A stretch of DNA of 64,000 nucleotides from Sulfuricella denitrificans (GTDB lineage Bacteria > Pseudomonadota > Gammaproteobacteria > Burkholderiales > Sulfuricellaceae), in contig NSJJ01000013.1 of the NCBI GenBank assembly GCA_002632355.1, positions 31,438 to 95,437 of the forward strand, given 5' to 3'. The position numbers and the translations under genes were made by a program. Shown one piece after another: positions 8,262 to 16,643 of the stretch (position 1 is the stretch's first letter; each line of letters opens with the position of its first letter). Under the pieces are notes generated by a model. It was not told the origin of the DNA and ran no database searches. It worked only from the letters and a program-made list of their open reading frames with translations.

Positions 8262-10757
8262 CTAGCCCAGCTTGCCCAGCGTTTGCAACGGCGGCTGATG
8301 CAGCACGCCTCGCGTCCCGATCCAGCCCGCCAGGGTCACACCCAGTATGCCGACCGTCAGGGCAATAAACCACAACCAGGGGTTGAAGTGGTAAGGCAAA
8401 TGAAATGCCTGTGTCGCCAGCACATAACCCAGGCCGGTCGCGGCCAGGGCGGACACGACCCCGGCCAGCAGGCCGATCAGGATGAATTCTGCCAGCTGGC
8501 TCAGCAGGAGTTGCCGGCCACTCGCGCCCAATGTCCGCATCACTGCAGCCTCGACCATGCGCTCCTCGCGGGTCGCAGCAATCGCCGCATACAAGGCCAT
8601 CAGGCCGGCTGCCAGGGTAAACAGGAACACGAATTCCACAGTTGAGGCAATCCGCTCCATCATGGCGCGTACCTGATTCATCAATGCAGCCACGTCAATC
8701 ACGGTCAGGTTGGGAAAAGCCCTGACCATATCGTTAAGCAGTGCTTCATCCCCCGCAGGCAAATAGAAAGCCGTGATGTAGCTGGCAGGGTAGGCCTCCA
8801 GCAAGACGGGCGTGGCGATAACGAAGAAGTTGACGCGGAAGGAATCCCAGTCGACCTTGCGCAGGCTGGTGACCTTGGCGCTGAAGCTTTGCCCTGCCAC
8901 CTGATAAGTCAGGGTATCACCGAGGCGGATGCCAAGGTTCTTGGCGATGCCCTCTTCCACCGACCACTGGGCCGTGCCAGCGTGATTTGTTTCCCACCAG
9001 CGCCCGGCGACGATCTGATTGTCACTCTGCAGCCGCTCGGCCCAGGAGAGGTTGAACTCCCGTTCCACCAGGCGCCGGGTCCGCTCTTCAGCATAATCCC
9101 CAGCAGATATTTCACGGCCATTGATGGCCATCAAACGCCCGCGCACCATGGGGAACAGTTGCGGGGAAGCCATGCCCCGGGCAGCAAGAAAATTCCGGAT
9201 CAATGGCACCTGATCCGGCTGAATGTTGATGACGAAACGATTGGGGGCGTGCATGGGCAGGGTGCTCTGCCAGCTGCGCAACAGGTCGCCGCGCACCAGG
9301 GTCAGGAGCAGCAGCGCCGTCAGTCCCAGTGCCAGCGCCACTACCTGGCTGGCACTGGCATGACGACGCCGCACCAGGTTTGAAAGGCCATAACGCCACG
9401 TTATACCCACCAGGCCCGCCCTGCTTCTCAACGGTGACAGCCCCCTGATCAGGACATGCGTCAACAGCAGCCCCACCACAACGACAGCCGTCAGCCCTGC
9501 CAGCACGTAAAGCCCCAGCCTGAGCTCGCCCGCCTGCCACAGCAGCATGGCCAGCAACACGGCCACCCCGGCGGAAAACCCCGCCAGACTGTGCCCCTGC
9601 GCCCCCCCAAGTTCGCGCCGCAGTACCCACAAAGGGGGAACGCGCTTCAAACGCTGCAGGAAAGGCAGGGAAAATCCCAGCAGCGTGGCCATCCCGGTCA
9701 GGAGGCCGTAGCCCAGCGGGACCCATGAGGGCTCGGGCAGACCGGCAGCAATCAGCCCGCCCAGTTGGCGCGCCAGCACCCATTGCGCGCCATAGCCGAG
9801 CAAACAACCTGCCAGGCTGGCCAGCATCCCCAGCCACAGAAACTGGTACAGATAAAGCCGGAATACCTGCCCCTGACTCGCCCCGCTGCAGCGCATCACG
9901 GCACAGCCATCCAGATGGCGTTCAAGGAAGCGCCGCGCCGATAGCACAATCGCCACTGCGGCCAGAATCAGGCTGGTGAGCGCGGCCAGGTTGAGGAACT
10001 TGCCGCCGCGTTCAAGCGCCGAACGGATCTCGGGACGGCCGTCGCTGACGCCTTCGAGCTTCTCGCCCCGCGCCAGGCGGGGCACTGCCCATGCCCGGTA
10101 AGCGGCGATCGCCTGAGGACGCCCGGCCAGCAGGAGACGGTAATGGATGCGGCTGCCGGGCTGGATCAGGGCAGTGGCAGATAGGTCCTGCGCATTCATC
10201 ATCAGGCGGGGCGCGATGCTGAACATGTCGCCGCCGCGATCCGGTTCAAAACGAAGTGCCGCCGCCACTTTGAGGCGCGCAGACCCGAGTTCCAGGGCAT
10301 CGCCCACCGCCAGGTGCAATTGCGCCAGCAGGCGATCGTCCAGCCAGACCGTGCCGGGAGCCGGAATAGCCTCCGCAACCCGTTCGCCTTCCCCGGAGCG
10401 GATGCGCAGCTTGCCGCGCAACGGGTATCCGGGCGCCACCGCCTTGATTTCCGCCAGCTGGTTGCCCGTGGCGCTGACCACCATGCTCGGAAAGGTGAGG
10501 ATGCGCACCGGCGTCAGGCCGCGCAAATGCGCTTCCGCAAGGAATTCGCGCTTCACCTCATGATCTGCAGCCAGCACCAGATCGGCCGCCAGCAACTGGC
10601 TGGCTTCGGTCGTCAGGGCCTGGTTGACGCGGTCGGTGAAGAAGCCCACGGCGGTCACCCCGCCCACGGCAATGAGCAACGCCAGCGTCAGGGCGTAAAG
10701 CTCCCCTGCCCGCCATTCGCGCAGCAGCATGCGCCAGGACAGCCGCAGCAGGCTCAT
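8262..10757 (-). CDS. ybbP: YbbP-type ABC transporter permease
   Basis: An 831-residue permease with the architecture of E. coli YbbP: an N-terminal helix (ALTLALLIAVGGVTAVGFF), a large periplasmic MacB-like region, a first FtsX-type four-helix block near residues 260-430, a second periplasmic region, and a second FtsX block at ~710-830. It pairs with the ATPase encoded immediately upstream; the two overlap by 4 bases. YbbA-YbbP systems belong to the MacB/LolCDE-like mechanotransmission ABC class, and their substrate is not settled. The divergent tesA neighbour is conserved in E. coli. Confidence 0.88.
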   Translation of the reverse strand: MSLLRLSWRMLLREWRAGELYALTLALLIAVGGVTAVGFFTDRVNQALTTEASQLLAADLVLAADHEVKREFLAEAHLRGLTPVRILTFPSMVVSATGNQLAEIKAVAPGYPLRGKLRIRSGEGERVAEAIPAPGTVWLDDRLLAQLHLAVGDALELGSARLKVAAALRFEPDRGGDMFSIAPRLMMNAQDLSATALIQPGSRIHYRLLLAGRPQAIAAYRAWAVPRLARGEKLEGVSDGRPEIRSALERGGKFLNLAALTSLILAAVAIVLSARRFLERHLDGCAVMRCSGASQGQVFRLYLYQFLWLGMLASLAGCLLGYGAQWVLARQLGGLIAAGLPEPSWVPLGYGLLTGMATLLGFSLPFLQRLKRVPPLWVLRRELGGAQGHSLAGFSAGVAVLLAMLLWQAGELRLGLYVLAGLTAVVVVGLLLTHVLIRGLSPLRSRAGLVGITWRYGLSNLVRRRHASASQVVALALGLTALLLLTLVRGDLLRSWQSTLPMHAPNRFVINIQPDQVPLIRNFLAARGMASPQLFPMVRGRLMAINGREISAGDYAEERTRRLVEREFNLSWAERLQSDNQIVAGRWWETNHAGTAQWSVEEGIAKNLGIRLGDTLTYQVAGQSFSAKVTSLRKVDWDSFRVNFFVIATPVLLEAYPASYITAFYLPAGDEALLNDMVRAFPNLTVIDVAALMNQVRAMMERIASTVEFVFLFTLAAGLMALYAAIAATREERMVEAAVMRTLGASGRQLLLSQLAEFILIGLLAGVVSALAATGLGYVLATQAFHLPYHFNPWLWFIALTVGILGVTLAGWIGTRGVLHQPPLQTLGKLG

Positions 10758-11440
10758 GCTGCCGCCAGATGCCCGTCCACCAGCCGCAGTCTGCGGCTGC
10801 AGCGGGCCGCCAGTTCGGCATCGTGGGTGACCAGCACCAGGGTGGTACCCTGTTCGCGATTCAGTTCGAACAGGAGATCGATGATCCGCGCGCCGGTCGC
10901 GCTATCGAGATTGCCGGTGGGCTCGTCGGCGAGCAACAGTTCGGGCTGTGTCGCGAAGGCGCGCGCAATGGCGACGCGCTGCTGCTCGCCGCCGGAAAGA
11001 TGTTTCGGGTAGTGTTGCAGGCGTTCGCTCAACCCCACCCGGTGCAGGACAGCCAGCGCCTTTTCGCGCGCCGCCGGGCTGCCTGCCAGTTCCAGCGGCA
11101 GCATGACATTTTCCAGCGCGGTCAGGGCGGGCAGCAGCTGGAAGGACTGGAACACGAAGCCGATCAGGCGCCCGCGCAGGGCGGCACGCTCATCTTCGTC
11201 GAGCGTGAACAGATTTTTCCCGTTAATCTGCACCTCGCCGCTGCTGGGCAGATCCAGCCCCGCCAGCAGGCCGAGCAGCGTGGACTTGCCCGAGCCCGAT
11301 GCGCCGAGAATGGCGACCGACTCGCCACGGGCAATTTCCAGATCGAGCCGGTGCAGGATGGTCAGCACGCCATCGCCTACCGGCACTTGCCTGGACAGAC
11401 GGCTCGCCTGCACAATGAGGGAGGAATTAGGAGAGTTCAT
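10754..11440 (-). CDS. ybbA: YbbA-type ABC transporter ATPase
   Basis: A ~228-residue LolD/MacB-class ATPase with Walker A GASGSGKST, Q-loop FVFQSFQLLPALT, signature LSGGEQQRVAIARAF, Walker B LLLADEPTGNLD and the switch His in LVTHD. A longer reading frame reaches 11506, but the start at MNSPNSSL (11440) fits the family N-terminus. With this start, its ATG lies inside the same CATG as the divergent tesA start. No clear Shine-Dalgarno site precedes it. It pairs with the overlapping YbbP permease gene. Confidence 0.88.
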   Translation of the reverse strand: MNSPNSSLIVQASRLSRQVPVGDGVLTILHRLDLEIARGESVAILGASGSGKSTLLGLLAGLDLPSSGEVQINGKNLFTLDEDERAALRGRLIGFVFQSFQLLPALTALENVMLPLELAGSPAAREKALAVLHRVGLSERLQHYPKHLSGGEQQRVAIARAFATQPELLLADEPTGNLDSATGARIIDLLFELNREQGTTLVLVTHDAELAARCSRRLRLVDGHLAAA

Positions 11441-12044
11441 GCGGATTCGCTGGTTATTGTATGCATTGCTGTTAATCGCTCCCTCGGCCTGGGCCGGACA
11501 GACCATCCTGGTATTCGGCGACAGCCTCTCGGCCAGTTACGGCATTGCAACCGGGGCGGGCTGGGTGAGTTTACTGCAACAGCGCCTCGACCGTAAGGCG
11601 CATGACCACAGCATCGTCAATGCCAGCATCAGCGGCGAAACCACAGCGGGCGGGGCGTCCCGCATCGAGGCCGCGCTCGATGCCCACCAGCCGGAGATCG
11701 TGATCATCGAACTGGGCGCCAATGACGGGCTGCGCGGGCTTTCCCTTGAGGCTACCCGACGCAATCTGGACAGCATCATGCAAAGCTGCCGTGATCACAA
11801 GGCGCGCATCCTGCTCATCGGCATGCGCCTGCCGCCCAATTACGGCCCCGCCTACACCGAAGGTTTTGCCGCGATCTATCCTGATCTGGCAAAAAAATAT
11901 CATGCCGCCCTGCTGCCCTTCCTTCTGGATGGGATTGCAGGGAAGCGCGATTGGTTCCAGGCCGACAACCTCCATCCCACGGCAGCGGCACAGCCGGTGA
12001 TCATGGAAAATGTCTGGATCAAACTGAAGCCGCTGCTGCAATGA
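11439..12044 (+). CDS. tesA: TesA-like multifunctional acyl-CoA thioesterase / lysophospholipase
   Basis: A 201-residue periplasmic SGNH hydrolase. A signal peptide (MRIRWLLYALLLIAPSAWA) precedes the mature start GQTILVFGDSLSASYG, which carries the catalytic Ser in GDSLS. Block III is GANDG, and the catalytic Asp-His pair lies in DNLHPT near residue 180. TesA enzymes hydrolyse acyl-CoA, lysophospholipids and esters. The start is set by the signal peptide and an AGGAG site just upstream. It overlaps the arginase gene by 4 bases (ATGA), so the two are translationally coupled. Confidence 0.9.
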   Translation: MRIRWLLYALLLIAPSAWAGQTILVFGDSLSASYGIATGAGWVSLLQQRLDRKAHDHSIVNASISGETTAGGASRIEAALDAHQPEIVIIELGANDGLRGLSLEATRRNLDSIMQSCRDHKARILLIGMRLPPNYGPAYTEGFAAIYPDLAKKYHAALLPFLLDGIAGKRDWFQADNLHPTAAAQPVIMENVWIKLKPLLQ

Positions 12045-12919
12045 AACCGGTCGAAATCATCGGGGTTGCATCAGGACTTGGCGCGCGCGACCCAGGTTGC
12101 GCCGCAGGCCCGGGCAGCGTGGAACAATCCGGCCTCGTGCCCGGACTGCGGCAGCAGGCTTGCGATATTGCCTGGCGCACCACCCTGCACCCCGCCACCG
12201 GACTTTCTCCACTGGCCGGTATCCAGGTACTGTGTGCTGACCTGGCCCGGGAAGTCCGCACCACCATCGACCACAACAGGCTGCCGCTGGTCATCGGCGG
12301 CGATCATTCCTGCGCCATCGGCACCTGGAGCGGCGCGGCGCAGGCACTCAGGGAACAGGGAGCGCTCGGCCTGATCTGGATCGACGCCCACATGGACAGC
12401 CATACCCCGCAAACCACGCCCAGCGGCGCGATCCACGGCATGCCCCTGGCGGTGTTGCTGGGCTTCGGCGCGCCGGAGCTGGTCGATATCACGAACTTCA
12501 GCCCGAAAATACTGCCAGCCCATGTTTGCCTGATCGGCGTGCGCAGCTTTGAGTCAGGCGAAGCGAATTTGCTGCAGCGCCTCGGCGTGCGGATTTTTTT
12601 CATGGCAGAAGTGAAACAGCGCGGCATCGCCGCCGTCATGGCCGAGGCGCTCACTATCGCCCAGCACGGCACGGCGGGCTTCGGCATCAGCATCGATCTT
12701 GATGCCTTCAACCCGAAAGAAAGTCCGGGCGTGGGCACGCCGGTAGGACATGGACTGCATCATCTGGCACTGGACAAGACTTTGCGGGGGATCTTGCACC
12801 ACCCCCGGCTGGTCGCTCTGGAACTGGCAGAATACAACCCGCTACGCGACCAGAATCAACGCAGCCTCAGGCTTGTAGAGGATTTGCTCGGTGCTTTTTG
12901 CCGTCAGAACAAAACTTAA
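12041..12919 (+). CDS. rocF: Arginase-family ureohydrolase
   Basis: A 292-residue cytosolic binuclear manganese hydrolase. The metal-ligand motifs are all present: GGDHS, DAHMD and SIDLDAFNP. The SGAIHGMPLAVLLG block is typical of arginase rather than agmatinase or formimidoylglutamase. Arginase cleaves arginine to ornithine and urea. The ATG overlaps the tesA stop, and at the other end its TAA shares a TTAA with the stop of convergent msrA. Other ureohydrolase specificities remain possible. Confidence 0.82.
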   Translation: MKPVEIIGVASGLGARDPGCAAGPGSVEQSGLVPGLRQQACDIAWRTTLHPATGLSPLAGIQVLCADLAREVRTTIDHNRLPLVIGGDHSCAIGTWSGAAQALREQGALGLIWIDAHMDSHTPQTTPSGAIHGMPLAVLLGFGAPELVDITNFSPKILPAHVCLIGVRSFESGEANLLQRLGVRIFFMAEVKQRGIAAVMAEALTIAQHGTAGFGISIDLDAFNPKESPGVGTPVGHGLHHLALDKTLRGILHHPRLVALELAEYNPLRDQNQRSLRLVEDLLGAFCRQNKT

Positions 12920-13485
12920 CGCTGCTTCAGCTTTCCTGCGAATCTGGCCCGCAATTTGGCCACTTTGGGCGCCACGACCACCTGGCAATAGGGCTGCTGT
13001 GAATTCCGGCTGAAATAATCCCGGTGGTAATCTTCCGCCGGGTAGAAAACCGGTGCAGGGAGCACCTCGGTCACAATCGGATAATCCCATATGTGCTCTC
13101 TGGAAAGCGCGTCAATCATTTCCTGTGCCGCGACCTCCTGTTCTGCTGAATGATAGAAGATCACCGATCGGTACTGCGTTCCGGCATCGTTGCCCTGGCG
13201 GTTCAGGGTAGTGGGGTCATGGACGGTGAAAAAAGCCGTCAGCAACTCCCGGTAACTGATAACTGATGGATCAAAGCTCACCTGCACGACTTCGGCATGC
13301 CCCGTATTGCCGCTACATACGGCCTCATAATCGGGATCATCCACCAGGCCGCCACTGTAGCCGGAAACCACCCTGGTGACGCCATCGAGTTCGTTGAATG
13401 CGGCTTCCAGGCACCAGAAACAGCCGCCACCAAACGTGGCAAGCTCGGAATTCAGATTCATTTCATGCACCGCCATTGAAGTCAT
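12916..13485 (-). CDS. msrA: Peptide-methionine (S)-S-oxide reductase MsrA
   Basis: A 189-residue cytosolic repair enzyme that reduces methionine-S-sulfoxide in proteins. The catalytic motif GGCFWCLEAAF lies near residues 19-29 with the active Cys at 22; conserved GYSGG and the GHAEVVQVSFDP block follow. MsrA usually recycles through C-terminal cysteines, but here the C-terminus (VAKLRARFAGKLKQR) has none, so resolution may involve C25 or an external thiol. Several in-frame Met codons occur in the first nine residues, and the true start among them is uncertain. It converges on the arginase gene with overlapping stops. Confidence 0.92.
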   Translation of the reverse strand: MTSMAVHEMNLNSELATFGGGCFWCLEAAFNELDGVTRVVSGYSGGLVDDPDYEAVCSGNTGHAEVVQVSFDPSVISYRELLTAFFTVHDPTTLNRQGNDAGTQYRSVIFYHSAEQEVAAQEMIDALSREHIWDYPIVTEVLPAPVFYPAEDYHRDYFSRNSQQPYCQVVVAPKVAKLRARFAGKLKQR

Positions 13486-13593
13486 TCATGGGCCATTCTA
13501 TTCATTTATGACCTGTCCGGACAAAGCAATTCCATAAAATATTTCTTCTTTATATTGAAGTATATTCGGATATTCTTATCTACATAGATCGCA

Positions 13594-13690
13594 GAGTTTA
13601 AACTCTTTCTAAAGCCGTTCTAAACCTGTAATCTTCGCGTTGCAAAATGGACGTGGTGTTTGTAACAAACCAATTGAATCGGGAGACTCA
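13594..13690 (+). promoter_or_regulatory. Promoter/operator region of the octaheme cytochrome operon
   Basis: The 207-bp gap between msrA and the DUF302 gene is AT-rich and carries several dyads: a perfect 12-bp palindrome GAGTTTAAACTC (13594-13605), a TTCTAAA-gccg-TTCTAAA direct repeat just after it, and GTTTG-TAA-CAAAC (13658-13670). A weak -35-like TTGCAA at 13640 is the best promoter guess. GGGAG before the ATG serves as ribosome site. These could be operators for a redox or sulfur regulator; none matches a box I can name. Confidence 0.4.
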
Positions 13691-13692
13691 AA

Positions 13693-14241
13693 ATGCTAAA
13701 AATTCTAAGTGGTTTCTTATTGGGGCTGATTTTTGTTGCTTTTCTAGGCTATAACATGGCCCCCGGCCTGATGTTCCATGAGCGCGTAAGCCCTTATGGT
13801 CTTGAGGAAACAGTCGCACGCATACAGCAGAACATTGAAGAAACTGGCAATGGCTGGTCCCTCTCCGGTCTGCGCAATCCTGCCAAGGCAGTGCAGAAAG
13901 ATGGCAGCAACACCCTGCCGGTCCTGATGATCGAAGCCTGCAGCACCAAATACTCCGGCCCGATCCTGAAAGACGACTCCGTGCGTTACCTGTCCATCCT
14001 GATGCCCTGCAAAATTTCCGTCTATCAGAAAAACGATGGCAAGACCTACATCGGCAACATGAATGCCGGTCTGATGGGCAAGATGTTCGGCCCTATGGTT
14101 GGTGAAGTCATGGGGCATGTCGCTGCAGATCAGGCCAAATTCCTTGAATTCGACCCCAACAAGCCCGCACCTCAGATGAAGGTGGGTACGCCGGGCGGTG
14201 GTGGTGCTGGTGGTGCTGCCGGTGGTGGTGGTGGCTGCTAA
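13693..14241 (+). CDS. DUF302 domain protein, membrane-anchored, Gly-rich tail
   Basis: A 182-residue protein with an N-terminal hydrophobic anchor (ILSGFLLGLIFVAFLGY), a DUF302 domain at ~30-150 (start GLEETVARIQQNIEE, core PVLMIEACSTKYSGPILK, then LMPCKISVYQ) and a tail made almost only of Gly and Ala that ends in Cys. It is probably periplasmic and tethered. DUF302 proteins often neighbour sulfur-metabolism and haem-protein genes, but their activity is unknown. It is the first gene of a three-gene operon with an octaheme cytochrome and a cytochrome b, suggesting an accessory role in that enzyme. Confidence 0.8.
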   Translation: MLKILSGFLLGLIFVAFLGYNMAPGLMFHERVSPYGLEETVARIQQNIEETGNGWSLSGLRNPAKAVQKDGSNTLPVLMIEACSTKYSGPILKDDSVRYLSILMPCKISVYQKNDGKTYIGNMNAGLMGKMFGPMVGEVMGHVAADQAKFLEFDPNKPAPQMKVGTPGGGGAGGAAGGGGGC

Positions 14242-14283
14242 TAGCGCCAGGCACACATCTCGAATCAGAATTCAGGAGGAATC

Positions 14284-15963
14284 ATGTTAAACAGAAAAAA
14301 ATTCATGGCCTGGGCACTTGCCGTCGGCAGCACGCTGACAGCAGTGACCGTTCTGGCCACATCGGCGCCCACGGCGGCGCCGTCCATGGCACCCGCTGCG
14401 GCTCCTGTCGTTGCGGCAGTCCCGGCGATCCCGGCAGCAGAGGTCAAGAAAGTTTCGACCTCGACGGCCGACCACAGCAAATTCAAGGAGCTGCAAAAGG
14501 ACTTCAAGGAAGGCCCGGAAGTGACCAAGGCTTGCCTGAGCTGCCACACCGAGGCAGCCAAGCAGGTGCAGCACACCAAGCACTGGACCTGGGAATTCCT
14601 GAATCCGGATACCAAGCAGCGTCTGGGCAAGAAGAACGTCATCAACAACTTCTGTACCGCTGTGCCATCGAACTACCAGTTCTGTACCGCCTGCCACGTT
14701 GGCTACGGCTGGAAGGATGACAAGTTCGACTTCAGCAAGCAGGAAAATGTGGACTGCGTTGTCTGCCACGACACCACCGGCAAATATCGCAAACTGCCCG
14801 GTCTTTCCGGCCATCCGCCCTATGAGGATACAGAGTTCCCTCCGCATTCAGGCAAAATCGTCAAGGCAGTTGATCTGAAGGATGTGGCGCAGCACGTGGG
14901 CAAGACTTCCCGCGCCACCTGTGGAGCCTGTCACTTTTATGGTGGCGGCGGCGATGCGGTGAAGCACGGAGATATCGACAGCACGCTGACAAATCCCGGC
15001 AAATATCTGGATGTGCACATGGCCAAGGATGGATTGGATTTCACCTGCGCCACCTGCCATGCGACCACCGGGCATAACGTATCCGGCAGCCGTTACACGC
15101 CGACCGCCATGGCCAAGGAAAAAGCCCACCTGCGCGGCAAGGCGGATAACAGCAATCCCGCCACCTGTCAGGCCTGCCACGGCACGACGCCTCATCCAGC
15201 GGACAAGCCCAAGCTGAACGAACATACTGCCAAGATTGCCTGCCAGACCTGTCACGTTCCTGAATTTGCCCGTGGCCAGGCCACCAAGATGAGTTGGGAC
15301 TGGTCAACCGGTGGCAAGATGAAAGATGGCAAGCCCTTTACCGAAAAGGACTCTGCTGGCAAGAACGCCTATGACAGCAAGAAGGGTAACTTCACCTGGC
15401 AGCATGACGTGATCCCGGAATACGTCTGGTTCAACGGCAAGGTGGATTACACCCTGCGTGAAACCAAACTGGACCCGAGCAAGGTCGTGAAGATCAATAC
15501 CATGAATGGCAGCCCGACCGATGGCAAATCCATGATCTGGCCGATGAAGGTATTCCGCGGCAAGCAACCCTATGACGCAGGAAATAACCAGCTGGTGGTA
15601 TTCCATACCTACGGCAAGGACGACAGTGCGTACTGGGGCAACTTCAACTGGGACAAGGCGCTTGAATACGGCATGAAGGAAATTGGCGCGGAATACAGCG
15701 GCAAATACGCCTTCGCCGAAACCGAAATGTCCTGGCCGATTACCCACATGGTTGCACCCAAGGGTGATGCACTGACCTGTGCGCAGTGTCATGACGCCAA
15801 GACAGGTGGTCGCCTGAAAAACGTCAGCGGACTCTATATGCCGAGCACTGATCGCCAGAACAAATGGCTCGATATGGGTGGCTGGGCACTTGCCCTCCTG
15901 ACCCTGCTCGGGGTGATCATCCACGGTGCCGGCCGCATCTACATGAGCAACAGGAAAGGATAA
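14284..15963 (+). CDS. Octaheme c-type cytochrome, tetrathionate reductase (OTR) family, membrane-anchored
   Basis: A 559-residue exported multihaem cytochrome. A signal/anchor segment (residues ~5-27) and an Ala/Pro linker (~28-52) precede eight CxxCH haem sites with haem-binding His at 88, 138, 162, 217, 259, 299, 324 and 503. The large gap before the eighth haem and the overall layout match the OTR family, whose Shewanella member reduces tetrathionate, nitrite and hydroxylamine in vitro. Unlike that soluble protein, this one ends in a predicted membrane helix (~532-550) and Arg/Lys tail. AGGAGGA precedes the ATG. It is followed 4 bases later by its likely cytochrome b partner. Confidence 0.9.
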   Translation: MLNRKKFMAWALAVGSTLTAVTVLATSAPTAAPSMAPAAAPVVAAVPAIPAAEVKKVSTSTADHSKFKELQKDFKEGPEVTKACLSCHTEAAKQVQHTKHWTWEFLNPDTKQRLGKKNVINNFCTAVPSNYQFCTACHVGYGWKDDKFDFSKQENVDCVVCHDTTGKYRKLPGLSGHPPYEDTEFPPHSGKIVKAVDLKDVAQHVGKTSRATCGACHFYGGGGDAVKHGDIDSTLTNPGKYLDVHMAKDGLDFTCATCHATTGHNVSGSRYTPTAMAKEKAHLRGKADNSNPATCQACHGTTPHPADKPKLNEHTAKIACQTCHVPEFARGQATKMSWDWSTGGKMKDGKPFTEKDSAGKNAYDSKKGNFTWQHDVIPEYVWFNGKVDYTLRETKLDPSKVVKINTMNGSPTDGKSMIWPMKVFRGKQPYDAGNNQLVVFHTYGKDDSAYWGNFNWDKALEYGMKEIGAEYSGKYAFAETEMSWPITHMVAPKGDALTCAQCHDAKTGGRLKNVSGLYMPSTDRQNKWLDMGGWALALLTLLGVIIHGAGRIYMSNRKG

Positions 15964-15967
15964 GATC

Positions 15968-16567
15968 ATGTCTGAAAAAATCTATGTATTCAAAGTCTTC
16001 GAGAGGTTCTGGCACTGGTCTCAGGCCTCGCTCATCATCTTCATGCTGATTACCGGCTTCGAGGTGCATGGCTCCTACCATCTCTTAGGCTTCGCCAAGG
16101 CGGTGAGCCTGCATACTATCGCCGCCTGGACCCTGGTTAGCCTGTGGGTGTTCGCCATCTTCTGGCACTTCACTACCGGCGAGTGGAAGCAGTACATCCC
16201 GACCCTGGACAAGGTGGTAGCCATGGTCAAGTACTATTCCGTCGGGATCTTCGTCCATGCGCCCCACCCCTTCCGCGCAACCACGCTGAAGAAGCATAAC
16301 CCGCTGCAACGCCTGGCCTATCTCGGCGTGCTGCTGTTCATCGGGCCATTGCTGTGGTTCTCGGGTTGGTTCTATCTGTTCTTCGGCGACTGGAACGCAT
16401 GGGGCGTGGACAAATATGTCTCTCTCGAATGGGTGGCGTTCTTCCATACCGCAGGCGCATTCATGATGCTGCTGTTCCTGATCGCCCACGTTTACCTGAC
16501 GACAGCCGGTCATACCCCGACGGCTCACATCAGGGCCATGATTACCGGCTGGGAAGAAGTGGATTAG
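15968..16567 (+). CDS. Cytochrome b, quinone-linked membrane partner of the octaheme cytochrome
   Basis: A 199-residue inner-membrane cytochrome b561/hydrogenase-type subunit with four hydrophobic helices. Candidate haem b ligands are H16, H49, H160 and H174, located in the helices as the family requires. Such subunits carry electrons between the quinone pool and periplasmic redox partners. The four-base gap to the octaheme gene and the membrane anchor of that cytochrome argue for a quinol-octaheme reductase (or the reverse) complex. The direction of electron flow is not known. The operon ends here at a strong terminator. Confidence 0.87.
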   Translation: MSEKIYVFKVFERFWHWSQASLIIFMLITGFEVHGSYHLLGFAKAVSLHTIAAWTLVSLWVFAIFWHFTTGEWKQYIPTLDKVVAMVKYYSVGIFVHAPHPFRATTLKKHNPLQRLAYLGVLLFIGPLLWFSGWFYLFFGDWNAWGVDKYVSLEWVAFFHTAGAFMMLLFLIAHVYLTTAGHTPTAHIRAMITGWEEVD

Positions 16568-16596
16568 AGTCTCCCTCCCTCCACCCCGACCGGTGG

Positions 16597-16625
16597 CCGG
16601 GCAGTGAAAACTGCCCGGTTTTTTT
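16597..16625 (+). terminator. Intrinsic terminator of the octaheme cytochrome operon
   Basis: An 8-bp GC-rich stem (CCGGGCAG / CTGCCCGG) with loop TGAAAA is followed by seven T residues. It lies 30 bases after the cytochrome b stop codon and just before the 3' end of convergent lon. The T-run is on the plus strand only. Confidence 0.9.
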
Positions 16626-16643
16626 ATGTCCGGATAAGCGGCT

